Positions 16,358-26,770 of a stretch of 64,000 nucleotides of DNA are shown here, piece by piece. The stretch is from CAVVAL01 sp963742725 (GTDB lineage: Bacteria > Actinomycetota > Actinomycetes > Mycobacteriales > Cryptosporangiaceae): assembly GCA_963742725.1 (NCBI GenBank), contig CAVUMX010000004.1:124001-188000 (forward strand). The letters run 5' to 3'. How positions within the stretch are numbered: position 1 is the stretch's first letter; every line of letters begins with the position of its first letter. The notes beneath the pieces are model-generated. The model saw only the letters and a list, made by a program, of their open reading frames with translations. It ran no database searches and was not told the origin of the DNA. A program made the position numbers and the translations under genes.

Positions 16358-16980
16358 GAATGGAGCCCGCGTTGCGCCAGCGCTTCCTGCCGTTGATCCT
16401 GGTCGCGGCCCTGTCGTTGACGGTCCTCGGCACGGTCGCGCTGTACGCCAACAGCCGTCCGGACGTCTACACGAGCCGCGCGATCCTCAGCCTCTCGCCG
16501 CGCGACATCCGGTTCGGATCGGACAACCTCGAACTCGCCGCGTCGCGGTACCTCGCATACCTGTCGTCGTCGTCGACCCTGACGGAGGTCGGCGCCGAGA
16601 TCGGCGAACGGCCGTCCGTGCTCGGCGGCGCCACCGAGGTGATCGTCCAGCCGGCGACAGTCAACCTCGTCGTCATCGTCACCATGCCCAGCCGGCACCG
16701 CGCCGCCCGCGCCGCCAACGCCGTGGCAGCGCTCGGGCTCCGCCAGGCCCGCGCGGACAAGCTGGTCGCACTCGAACTCGTCGTGCCCGGCGTCGTCGCC
16801 AAGGCGCCCAGCGGACCGCCGCGCCGGCTCATCATGATCGGCGGGCTCGGCGCCGCTCTCGGCATCGCGGTGCTCGCGGCGGCGGCACTGGGGTACTTCC
16901 GGCACTCGCCCGCGCTCGGTGGCGGCGTGCCGGTGCGGGTCCCCCCGACGTGGCGCCGCCGCCGACCTTCGGACTTTTGA
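16354..16980 (+). CDS. Short Wzz-like membrane protein
   Basis: The 208-residue protein has a helix at about residues 9-27 (PLILVAALSLTVLGTVALYA), an extracytoplasmic region starting RPDVYTSRAILSLSP, and a second helix at about residues 158-178 (LIMIGGLGAALGIAVLAAAAL). It matches the plan of the protein at 13011-13622 and of Wzz N-terminal domains, again without a kinase domain. The ATG overlaps the upstream stop by 4 nt (ATGA), so it is co-transcribed with the anchored protein. The last codons and the TGA stop come from palindrome copy 3, so the C terminus reads PSDF. A role in glycan length control or export is inferred. Confidence 0.7.
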   Translation: MRMEPALRQRFLPLILVAALSLTVLGTVALYANSRPDVYTSRAILSLSPRDIRFGSDNLELAASRYLAYLSSSSTLTEVGAEIGERPSVLGGATEVIVQPATVNLVVIVTMPSRHRAARAANAVAALGLRQARADKLVALELVVPGVVAKAPSGPPRRLIMIGGLGAALGIAVLAAAALGYFRHSPALGGGVPVRVPPTWRRRRPSDF

Positions 16981-17016
16981 GGGTTCCCGGCGCCCGCCGA
17001 CCCTCAAAAGTCCGAA
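16968..17016. repeat. 49-bp palindrome, copy 3, between convergent genes
   Basis: Perfect 17-nt arms at 16968-16984 and 17000-17016 flank a 15-nt loop. The left arm contains the TGA stop (16978-16980) of the Wzz-like gene. The right side faces the 3' end of ppc across a tract that is C-rich in the ppc transcript (17017-17080). The loop itself can pair CGGCG with CGCCG, extending the hairpin. Confidence 0.93.
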
Positions 17017-17080
17017 ACTCGGGGGACGGGACGGGGCGGCGGGCGGACGGGGCGGCGGACGGACGGACGGCGGCGGGCGG

Positions 17081-19822
<2,742 letters not shown>

Positions 19823-19924
19823 GGTGTCCCGTCAGGCAGCCTAGCCGGCCGGCCCTGGATCGATCCCGCGAGGTGGTGAACCCATCCTGCCATCTGGACG
19901 GCTGATTGGTATAGACCAGTTGAA

Positions 19925-20935
19925 CTAGCGGCGCCGGATGTGGCCGGCGAGGAGGAACGCCACCGCGCCCCCGAAGCAGTAGACCCAGAGGACGACGAGC
20001 TGGCCCACGCTCCCGCTGCCGCCGCCGAGGGTGATCACGCCGCGCACGAGGTCGGTGCCGATGGCGGTCAGGGCCCAGTCCTGGGCGTCGTGGAGGAAGC
20101 TCGGCAGGATGCCGCCCGGATTGTCGAGCAGCAGGAACAGCCCGATCGCGGTCGCGGCGCCGAACAGCCCGAACCAGCCCTGGAGCGCGGCGGCGGTCAT
20201 CGCGGCGCCGAACGTGATCATCGCGCCGAACGTCGCGAGCGCCAGGCTGTACCCGACGCCGATCTGCCCGGCCAGGATCGCGCCGGCCACGCCGGACACG
20301 ATCGAGTACGCGAGGAACGCGAGGAGCCGCGCCTGGGTGCGGCGCTCGCTCGCGGGCACGGAGCCGAGCGCGATGGCGAGCCCGGTGGCGGCGAGGAACC
20401 CGCCGGCCACCCACCCGACGACCAGGTAGAACACGGTCAGGTTCCGGGTGTTGTCCGGCTGGGGCGAGTAGTCGTCGAACACGGCCGCGCGGATGCCCGC
20501 GGCCCGGGCCGCCTCGGTGTACGCCTGGATCAGCGCGCGCGCCGCCGGGTCGGTGTCGCGGGCGGCGACGCGGAGTTCGGTGCCGCCGACGCCGTCCGAG
20601 ACGAGTGCCGCGAACGCCGCGCGGTCATGCACGGCCTCGATGGCGGCCTGCTGGTCGGCGTACTCGGCGATGCGCAGCGTGTTCGCCTGCGCGACGACGT
20701 CCCCTACCGCCGGGTCGGTGGCGACGATCGCGACCGGCGCGGAGTCGGCGGGCGATCCGTGCTGCGCGCCGACGAGGGCGGCGACGAACCCCAACTGCAC
20801 GCCGAGGACGAGGAACAGCAGGGCGGCTGCGCGGCGGATGCTGTACGGCGGCATCGGCGCCGGCTCAGGGGGCGGTTCGGGCGCGTCCGGCGGGGTGATC
20901 CGGGTGTCGAGGATGTCGACGTCCAGCGTGTTCAT
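19925..20935 (-). CDS. Membrane protein of the DUF3533 / ABC-2-like type
   Basis: The 336-residue protein has a proline-rich cytosolic N terminus, one membrane helix at about residues 35-55, an external domain of about 110 residues, and then about five helices (the first FYLVVGWVAGGFLAATGLAI). This one-plus-five layout is that of YhgE/Pip or DUF3533 membrane proteins, related to ABC-2 permeases. No ATPase gene is adjacent. It is transcribed divergently from mfd and lies about 100 nt upstream of ppc. Function is unknown; export of a lipid-like or peptide substrate is only a guess. Confidence 0.7.
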   Translation of the reverse strand: MNTLDVDILDTRITPPDAPEPPPEPAPMPPYSIRRAAALLFLVLGVQLGFVAALVGAQHGSPADSAPVAIVATDPAVGDVVAQANTLRIAEYADQQAAIEAVHDRAAFAALVSDGVGGTELRVAARDTDPAARALIQAYTEAARAAGIRAAVFDDYSPQPDNTRNLTVFYLVVGWVAGGFLAATGLAIALGSVPASERRTQARLLAFLAYSIVSGVAGAILAGQIGVGYSLALATFGAMITFGAAMTAAALQGWFGLFGAATAIGLFLLLDNPGGILPSFLHDAQDWALTAIGTDLVRGVITLGGGSGSVGQLVVLWVYCFGGAVAFLLAGHIRRR

Positions 20936-21141
20936 CCTGGCCTCCCGTTGGCGCGACGTCCGCCATCTAATTCGAGCAAGTGGAGCAGGCGCAAGGATTC
21001 AGGACGCATATCACAGCGGCTGCGCACCCCTCTGGCGGCGCCGGAAGTTGTCGCCTGGGCGGCGTAGGGTGGAAGGCACAGACACCCCCCATCGCGTGCG
21101 GTCGGGGGCGTCGCCGCGTGTGCACGCTATGGAAGGCAGCA

Positions 21142-24100
21142 ATGAGCCTCACCGGTCTCCTCGACGCCGTTCTCGCCGATTCCGCCCTCGCCGCCGCTGT
21201 CCAGGCGTCCGGTGCCGACGCCCTCGACCTCACCGCCCCGGAGGCGCTGCGCCCGTTCGTCGTGGCCGCGCTGGCCGCCGACCGGGAGCGGGGCGGCGCC
21301 GCTCGTCCGGTGCTGGCCGTGACGGCCACGACCCGCGAGGCCGACGACCTGGTCGCCGCCCTGCAGAGCCTGCTGCCGCCGGACAGCGTCGCGGTCTACC
21401 CGTCGTGGGAGACGCTGCCGCACGAGCGCCTGTCGCCGCGCGCCGACACGATCGGCCGCCGCCTGGCGGTGCTGCGCCGGCTCGCGCACCCGAGTAAGGA
21501 CGACCCGACGACGGGTCCGCTGAGCGTGGTCGTGTCGCCGGTGCGGAGCGTGCTCCAGCCGCAGGCCGCCGGGCTCGGTGACCTGGAGCCGGTGCAGCTC
21601 CAGGCCGGCGAGAGCGCCAGCCTGGACGACGTCGTCCGCCAGCTGGTCGACATCGCCTACGCCCGCGTCGACCTGGTGGAGAAGCGCGGCGAGTTCGCCG
21701 TCCGGGGCGGCATCCTGGACGTCTTCCCGCCCACCGAGGAGCACCCCGTCCGGGTCGAGTTCTGGGGCGACGACATCGAGGAGGTGCGCTACTTCGCGGT
21801 CGCCGACCAGCGCTCGCTCGAAGTCGCCTCCCACGGCCTGTGGGCGCCGCCGTGCCGGGAGCTGCTGCTGACGCCGGAGGTCCGCGCGCGGGCCGCCGCG
21901 CTGGCGCAGGAGCACCCGGGGCTGGCCGAGATGCTGGACAAGATCGCCGACGGGACGCCCGTCGAGGGCATGGAGTCGCTCACGCCCGCGCTGCTGGAGG
22001 GGTCAGGCAAGCTCGAACTGCTGCTGCACTCGCTGCCCGCCGGCACGCACGTCGTCGTGTGCGATCCGGAGCGCGTCCGCACCCGGGCCCACGACCTCGT
22101 CGCCACCAGCGAGGAGTTCCTGGCCGCGTCCTGGGCTGCGGCGGCCACCGGCGGCACGGCCCCGATCGACCTGGGCGCCGCCGCGTTCCGCAGCCTCGCC
22201 GAGGTCCGGTCGACCGCCGCCGAGATCGGCATCCCCTGGTGGACCACCAGCCCGTTCACGGCCGCGCCGGGTGCTGTCAGTGACGACACCGACGACCGGT
22301 ACGACGTCGCGATGCCCGTGATCGCCGACGTCGAGGAGACCGCCAGCCTGGCCACCGGCGCCAAGGCCGTCGAGTCCTACCGGGGCGAGACCGCCCGCGC
22401 GGTCGCGGACATCGCGAACCACGCCCGGGAGGGCTGGCGCACCGTCCTCGTCTTCGAGGGCCACGGCCCCGCCCAGCGCGCGGTCGAGGTGCTGCACGAC
22501 GCCGAGCTGGGCGCCACGCTCGCCTCCACAGTGGACACCAGTCCCGAGCCGGGGACGGTCACCGTCACCACCGGCCGGCTCGGCAACGGGTTCGTCGCCG
22601 AGGCGCTGAAGCTGGTCGTGCTCACCGAGTCCGACCTGACCGGCACGCGCGGCACCTCCACGCGCGACATGCGCCGGATGCCGTCGCGCCGCCGCAACGC
22701 CGTCGACCCGCTCCAGCTCCAGCCCGGCGACTTCGTCGTCCACGAGCAGCACGGCGTCGGCAAATACATCGAGATGATCCGCCGGACGATCAACGGCGGC
22801 GAGCGCGAGTACCTGGTGCTGGAGTACGCGCCGAGCAAGCGCGGCCAGCCCGGCGACCGGCTGTTCGTCCCGACGGACTCGCTCGAACAGCTCACCCGCT
22901 ACGTCGGCGGCGAGTCGCCGTCCGTGCACCGGATGGGCGGCGCCGACTGGCAGAAGGCCAAGGGCCGCGCCCGCAAGGCGGTCAAGGAGATCGCGGCGGA
23001 GCTGATCCGGCTCTACGCCGCCCGCACGTCCGCGCCCGGCCACGCGTTCGCCCCGGACTCCCCGTGGCAGCTGGAGCTGGAGGACGCCTTCCCGTACACC
23101 GAGACCCCGGACCAGCTCGGCGCGATCAACGAGGTCAAGGCCGACATGGAGAAGCCGTACCCGATGGACAGGGTGATCTGCGGCGACGTCGGCTACGGCA
23201 AGACGGAGATCGCGGTGCGCGCCGCGTTCAAGGCCGTGCAGGACGGCAAGCAGGTGGCCGTCCTCGTACCGACGACGCTGCTCGCCCGGCAGCACTTCAA
23301 CACGTTCACCGATCGGATGAACCAGTTCCCGGTGAACGTCCAGATGCTGTCGCGGTTCCAGACCGACATGGAGGCCCGCACGGTCATCGACGGGCTGGCG
23401 GACGGCACCGTGGACATCGTGGTCGGCACGCACCGGCTCCTCCAGACCAGTACCCGGTTCAAGGAGCTGGGCCTGGTCGTCGTCGACGAGGAGCAGCGGT
23501 TCGGCGTCGAGCACAAGGAGTACCTCAAGCAGGTCCGGACGGCCGTCGACGTGCTGACGATGTCGGCGACCCCGATCCCGCGGACGCTGGAGATGAGCCT
23601 GACGGGCATCCGCGAGATGTCCACGATCCTCACGCCGCCGGAGGAACGGCATCCGGTGCTGACGTTCGTCGGCGCGTACGAGGAGCGGCAGATCGGGGCG
23701 GCGATCCGGCGCGAACTCCTCCGCGACGGCCAGGTGTTCTACCTGCACAACCGGGTCGAGTCGATCGAGCGGGCGGCGCGGCGCATCCGCGAGCTCGTCC
23801 CCGAGGCGCGGGTGGCGGTCGGCCACGGCCAGATGAACGAGGAGGCCCTGGAACGGGTCATGCTCGGGTTCTGGGAGAAGGAGTTCGACGTCCTCGTCTC
23901 GACCACGATCGTCGAATCCGGACTGGACATCCCGAACGCCAACACACTGATCGTCGAGCGGGCCGACATGTTCGGCCTGTCCCAGCTCCACCAGATCCGG
24001 GGCCGGGTCGGGCGTGGCCGCGAACGCGCGTACGCCTACTTCCTGTACCCGCCGGAGAAGCCGCTCACCGAGACCGCTCACGACCGTCTCGCCACGATCG

Positions 24101-24741
24101 CGCAGAACACGGACCTCGGTGCCGGCATGGCCGTGGCGATGAAGGACCTGGAGATCCGGGGCGCCGGCAACCTGCTCGGCGGCGAGCAGTCCGGGCACAT
24201 CGCCAGCGTCGGGTTCGACCTGTACGTGCGGCTCGTCGGCGAGGCCGTCGCCGAGTTCAAGGGCGAGGACACGAAGGCGACGGACGCCAGTGATGTCAAG
24301 GTCGATCTGCCCGTCGACGCGCACCTGCCGCACGACTACATCCCCGGCGAGCGGCTGCGGCTCGAGGCGTACCGCAAGCTGGCGGCGATCCACGACGTCG
24401 ACGGCCTCGACGCCGTCCGGGCCGAGATCGTCGACCGGTACGGACCGTTGCCGCAGCCCGTCGAGCACCTGTTCGCCGTGGCGTCGTTCCGGGTGAAGGC
24501 GCGCAAGGCCGAGGTGACCGAGGTTTCGCTCCAGGGACGCAACGTCCGGTTCTCGCCGATGGTGCTGCCGGAGAGCAAGGTCATGCGGCTGAACCGGCTG
24601 TTCCCGGGCGCGTCGTACAAGAACGCGATGAACACGGTCATCGTGCCCCGGCCGACGACCGCGCGGATCGGTGGCCAGCCGCTCCGGGACACGGCCCTGC
24701 TCGACTGGGCCGCCGACCTGATCACGGCCCTCACGGAGTAA
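21142..24741 (+). CDS. mfd: Transcription-repair coupling factor Mfd
   Basis: The 1199-residue ATP-driven translocase removes stalled RNA polymerase from damaged DNA and recruits UvrA. The N-terminal UvrB-like module covers about residues 1-400, the RNA-polymerase interaction domain about 500-600 (VVHEQHGVGKYIEM), and the helicase domains follow. These contain GDVGYGKTEIAVRAAF (Walker A), the box DEEQRFGVEHKE, SATPIPRTLEM and QIRGRVGRGRERAYAYF. The C-terminal TRCF domain completes it. ATG 21142 was chosen with GGAAGG at 21131-21136. The stop is followed by 106 nt without a single A or T, then palindrome copy 4. Confidence 0.97.
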   Translation: MSLTGLLDAVLADSALAAAVQASGADALDLTAPEALRPFVVAALAADRERGGAARPVLAVTATTREADDLVAALQSLLPPDSVAVYPSWETLPHERLSPRADTIGRRLAVLRRLAHPSKDDPTTGPLSVVVSPVRSVLQPQAAGLGDLEPVQLQAGESASLDDVVRQLVDIAYARVDLVEKRGEFAVRGGILDVFPPTEEHPVRVEFWGDDIEEVRYFAVADQRSLEVASHGLWAPPCRELLLTPEVRARAAALAQEHPGLAEMLDKIADGTPVEGMESLTPALLEGSGKLELLLHSLPAGTHVVVCDPERVRTRAHDLVATSEEFLAASWAAAATGGTAPIDLGAAAFRSLAEVRSTAAEIGIPWWTTSPFTAAPGAVSDDTDDRYDVAMPVIADVEETASLATGAKAVESYRGETARAVADIANHAREGWRTVLVFEGHGPAQRAVEVLHDAELGATLASTVDTSPEPGTVTVTTGRLGNGFVAEALKLVVLTESDLTGTRGTSTRDMRRMPSRRRNAVDPLQLQPGDFVVHEQHGVGKYIEMIRRTINGGEREYLVLEYAPSKRGQPGDRLFVPTDSLEQLTRYVGGESPSVHRMGGADWQKAKGRARKAVKEIAAELIRLYAARTSAPGHAFAPDSPWQLELEDAFPYTETPDQLGAINEVKADMEKPYPMDRVICGDVGYGKTEIAVRAAFKAVQDGKQVAVLVPTTLLARQHFNTFTDRMNQFPVNVQMLSRFQTDMEARTVIDGLADGTVDIVVGTHRLLQTSTRFKELGLVVVDEEQRFGVEHKEYLKQVRTAVDVLTMSATPIPRTLEMSLTGIREMSTILTPPEERHPVLTFVGAYEERQIGAAIRRELLRDGQVFYLHNRVESIERAARRIRELVPEARVAVGHGQMNEEALERVMLGFWEKEFDVLVSTTIVESGLDIPNANTLIVERADMFGLSQLHQIRGRVGRGRERAYAYFLYPPEKPLTETAHDRLATIAQNTDLGAGMAVAMKDLEIRGAGNLLGGEQSGHIASVGFDLYVRLVGEAVAEFKGEDTKATDASDVKVDLPVDAHLPHDYIPGERLRLEAYRKLAAIHDVDGLDAVRAEIVDRYGPLPQPVEHLFAVASFRVKARKAEVTEVSLQGRNVRFSPMVLPESKVMRLNRLFPGASYKNAMNTVIVPRPTTARIGGQPLRDTALLDWAADLITALTE

Positions 24742-24850
24742 CCCCCGCGCCGCGGCCCGCCGCCCCCGCGCGGCCGGCCCCGCGCCCCGGCCCGCCGCCC
24801 CGGCCCGCCGCCCCGCGCGGCCGGCCCCGCGCCCCGGCCCGCCGCCGAGT
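24742..24850 (+). repeat. G+C-only C-rich tract with imperfect tandem repeats after mfd
   Basis: From 24742 to 24847 there is no A or T, and C outnumbers G by roughly two to one. Blocks such as CCCCGCGCGGCCGGCC and CCCCGGCCCGCCGC recur two or three times. It separates the mfd stop from palindrome copy 4. It may be a Rho-loading-like 3' tract or a replication-slippage product. Confidence 0.6.
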
Positions 24851-24899
24851 TTCGGACTTTTGAGGGTTCCGCGGCCTCCGCGACCCTCAAAAGTCCGAA
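24851..24899. repeat. 49-bp palindrome, copy 4, between mfd and the SurA-like gene
   Basis: Perfect 17-nt arms at 24851-24867 and 24883-24899 flank a 15-nt loop in which CGCGG can pair with CCGCG. Both flanking genes are on the + strand, so here it would separate a codirectional pair. The -10-like TAGGCT of the next gene is only 16 nt downstream. Confidence 0.93.
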
Positions 24900-24914
24900 A
24901 GTGGGGGCGCCCGC

Positions 24915-24920
24915 TAGGCT
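24915..24920 (+). promoter_or_regulatory. -10 hexamer TAGGCT of the SurA-like lipoprotein gene
   Basis: TAGGCT ends 7 nt before the GTG start, which fits a transcription start at the start codon and a leaderless mRNA. No ribosome binding site is visible. Confidence 0.5.
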
Positions 24921-24927
24921 GTCGCGC

Positions 24928-25548
24928 GTGAACCGTCGAACTCTGCGCCTCACCGCTGCTGTCGCCATCGCCGCGTTCGCGCTGGCCGGCTGCAGGACAT
25001 ACCAGGGCACCGCCGCGTACGTGGGGGACACCCGCATCACCACCACGATGGTGGAGGAGCAGGTCGACGAGTTCTACGCCGACGAGTTCTGGGCCAAGCA
25101 GGCCGAGGGCCAGCGGGGGGTCGTGCACAACCGCACGGTCAACGCGCTGGTCATCGAGGCGCTGCTCAAGCAGATCGCCGAGAAGTCCGACGTGAAGGTC
25201 CAGGAGTCGGCCATCGACGAGGTGACGAAGGCCTTCACCACCGAGCGGCAGCGCATCCCGCAGCCCCTGCTCGGCTCGCCGACCCGGCTGGCGGCGTCGA
25301 TCTCGGTGTACGCCGAGGCGATCCAGACCAAGCTCGCCGCCGGCAACCCGCAGGCCGGCGACCTGCTGTCCGCGGCGCTGGCCGAAGCGGCCAAGGACAA
25401 CCCCGTCACCGTGAACCCCCGCTACGGCAAGTTCGACGCCAAGCAGCTGGCGCTCTCGCCGGGCGCGGTCGCGGGCATCAGGGAACTGGCCGAGGCGCCG
25501 GCACCGGGCGAAGAGCCCCAGCCGGACCAGCAGCAGCCGCCGAACTGA
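24928..25548 (+). CDS. SurA N-terminal-domain lipoprotein
   Basis: The 206-residue precursor has a basic N terminus, a hydrophobic segment and the lipobox LAGC, so it should be lipidated at cysteine and anchored outside the membrane. The mature part resembles the chaperone domain of SurA/PpiD (AYVGDTRITTTMVEEQVDEF, then a helical region). No parvulin isomerase domain follows, and the tail is a proline/glutamine-rich stretch. It probably helps fold exported proteins. The GTG start has no ribosome binding site but has TAGGCT 7 nt upstream. It follows mfd and precedes mazG, a common actinobacterial order. Confidence 0.82.
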   Translation: MNRRTLRLTAAVAIAAFALAGCRTYQGTAAYVGDTRITTTMVEEQVDEFYADEFWAKQAEGQRGVVHNRTVNALVIEALLKQIAEKSDVKVQESAIDEVTKAFTTERQRIPQPLLGSPTRLAASISVYAEAIQTKLAAGNPQAGDLLSAALAEAAKDNPVTVNPRYGKFDAKQLALSPGAVAGIRELAEAPAPGEEPQPDQQQPPN

Positions 25549-25550
25549 CC

Positions 25551-25790
25551 GTGGCCGACCGGCTCGCCCTCCTCGTCACGTCCCCCCGCCTGCCGGCCGG
25601 ACTGCTCACCGCCGACGCCTGGGACCTCGTCCGCACGGCGCCGGTGTTCACGGCCGCCGACTCGCCGCTGGCCGACGCCGTGCGCGCGGCCGGCGCCACC
25701 GTCACCGTGATCCCGCCGCCTGGCGCCGACGCGCCCGCGCCGCCGGGCCGGCGCCGACGCGCCCGCGCCGTCCGGGCCGGGCACCGATGA
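25551..25790 (+). CDS. N-terminal part of MazG, separated by a frameshift
   Basis: The 79-residue reading frame begins GTG 2 nt after the lipoprotein stop. Its first 57 residues (MADRLALLVTSPRLPAGLL and on) look like the N-terminal extension of actinobacterial MazG proteins. The frame then enters a 30-bp tandem repeat whose first unit is only 28 nt, and it stops at 25788-25790. Restoring two bases in that unit would join it to the downstream MazG domain without any stop. It is either an inactivating frameshift, a phase-variable tract or a sequencing error in GC-rich repeats. Confidence 0.55.
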   Translation: MADRLALLVTSPRLPAGLLTADAWDLVRTAPVFTAADSPLADAVRAAGATVTVIPPPGADAPAPPGRRRRARAVRAGHR

Positions 25791-25899
25791 ACCCGCGCCA
25801 CCCGGGCCTGGCGCCGACGCACCCGCGCCACCCGGGCCGGGCACCGATGAACCCGCGCCGCCCGCGTCTAGCGCTGACGCACCCGCGCCGCCCGGGCCG
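25722..25899 (+). repeat. 30-bp tandem repeat in mazG
   Basis: Six units start at 25722, 25750, 25780, 25810, 25840 and 25870. Units two to six are 30 nt and encode decapeptides alternating between GADAPAPPGP-like and GTDEPAPPGP-like forms, so the true period is 60 nt. The first unit is 28 nt, which shifts the reading frame. Confidence 0.85.
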
Positions 25900-25995
25900 C
25901 GCGCGGGGCCATCCGAGGCAACGCCGGCGCCACCGCCTCGCGCCGAGGCCGCGCGGGTCTTTCGCGAGGCGGCGCGCGGCGGGACCGCCGTCTGG

Positions 25996-26760
25996 TTGAC
26001 CGGCGCCGACGGCGACCCGGGCTTCGCGGCGGCGCTGGGTGACGTGGTCAGCGCCGACGGCGGCGCCGAGATCGAGATCGTCTACGGATCGTGGGATCCG
26101 CCCGGTGCGCGGTTGCTCGACGTGGTCGCCGTGATGGACCGGCTGCGCTCGCCCGGCGGCTGCCCGTGGGACGCCGAGCAGACGCACACCTCGCTGATGC
26201 CGTACCTGCTGGAGGAGGCGTACGAGGCGTACGACGCCCTCGCCGACGGCGACTCCGACGCCCTGCGCGAGGAGTTGGGCGACGTGCTGCTCCAGGTGGC
26301 GTTCCACGCGCGTCTCGCCGAGGACGACCCGGACGAGCCGTGGAGCGTGGACGACGTCGCCGGTGAGCTGGTCGCGAAGCTGGTCCGCCGGCATCCGCAC
26401 GTCTTCGCCGGTCACGAGGTCTCGGGCGTGGAGGAACTGCACGCCAACTGGGACCGGATCAAGCGCGAGGAGAAGTCGCGGACGTCGGCGCTCGACGGCG
26501 TGGCCCAGTCGCAGCCGGCGCTGTCGCTGGTCGCGAAGTACCTGAGCCGGGTCGCCCGCGAGCAGGTGCCGGTCGAGGCGCCCGCGCTGCCGGCCGGTGT
26601 CCAGGTGCCGGCCGATGACCATGCGCTGGGCGAGTTCCTGTTCGCACTGGTCGCGGCCGCCCGTGGCCAGGGCCTGGACGCCGAAGCCGCGCTGCGACGG
26701 GCCGCGCACCACTACGCCGAGCGGGTCCGTGCCGACGAATCGGGTCGCAAGCCCCTGTAG
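25996..26760 (+). CDS. mazG: MazG nucleoside triphosphate pyrophosphohydrolase domain
   Basis: The frame encodes the MazG hydrolase, which converts NTPs or dNTPs to NMPs and pyrophosphate and cleans oxidised or excess nucleotides. Key elements are LRSPGGCPWDAEQTHTSL, the EEAYEAYDAL metal-binding glutamates and REELGDVLLQVAFHA. The open frame extends upstream to 25711 through the decapeptide repeats. The listed TTG at 25996 is only the first usual start codon; GTG 26041 or later starts are alternatives. It follows a frameshift from the N-terminal part. Translation alone from here would still give an intact catalytic domain. Downstream the stop overlaps the likely promoter of the DUF885 gene. 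Confidence 0.8.
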   Translation: MTGADGDPGFAAALGDVVSADGGAEIEIVYGSWDPPGARLLDVVAVMDRLRSPGGCPWDAEQTHTSLMPYLLEEAYEAYDALADGDSDALREELGDVLLQVAFHARLAEDDPDEPWSVDDVAGELVAKLVRRHPHVFAGHEVSGVEELHANWDRIKREEKSRTSALDGVAQSQPALSLVAKYLSRVAREQVPVEAPALPAGVQVPADDHALGEFLFALVAAARGQGLDAEAALRRAAHHYAERVRADESGRKPL

Positions 26761-26770
26761 CGTGCGCGGA

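Noticed and set aside
22003..25128. 1041-codon open frame on the minus strand opposite mfd
   Set aside because: It is the antisense shadow of mfd produced by GC3 bias; its translation is arginine/valine-rich and shows no motif.
25722..25899. Possible CRISPR-like or satellite array because of the regular 30-bp repeats
   Set aside because: Units are contiguous with no spacers and encode a decapeptide in the mazG frame, so it is a coding tandem repeat.
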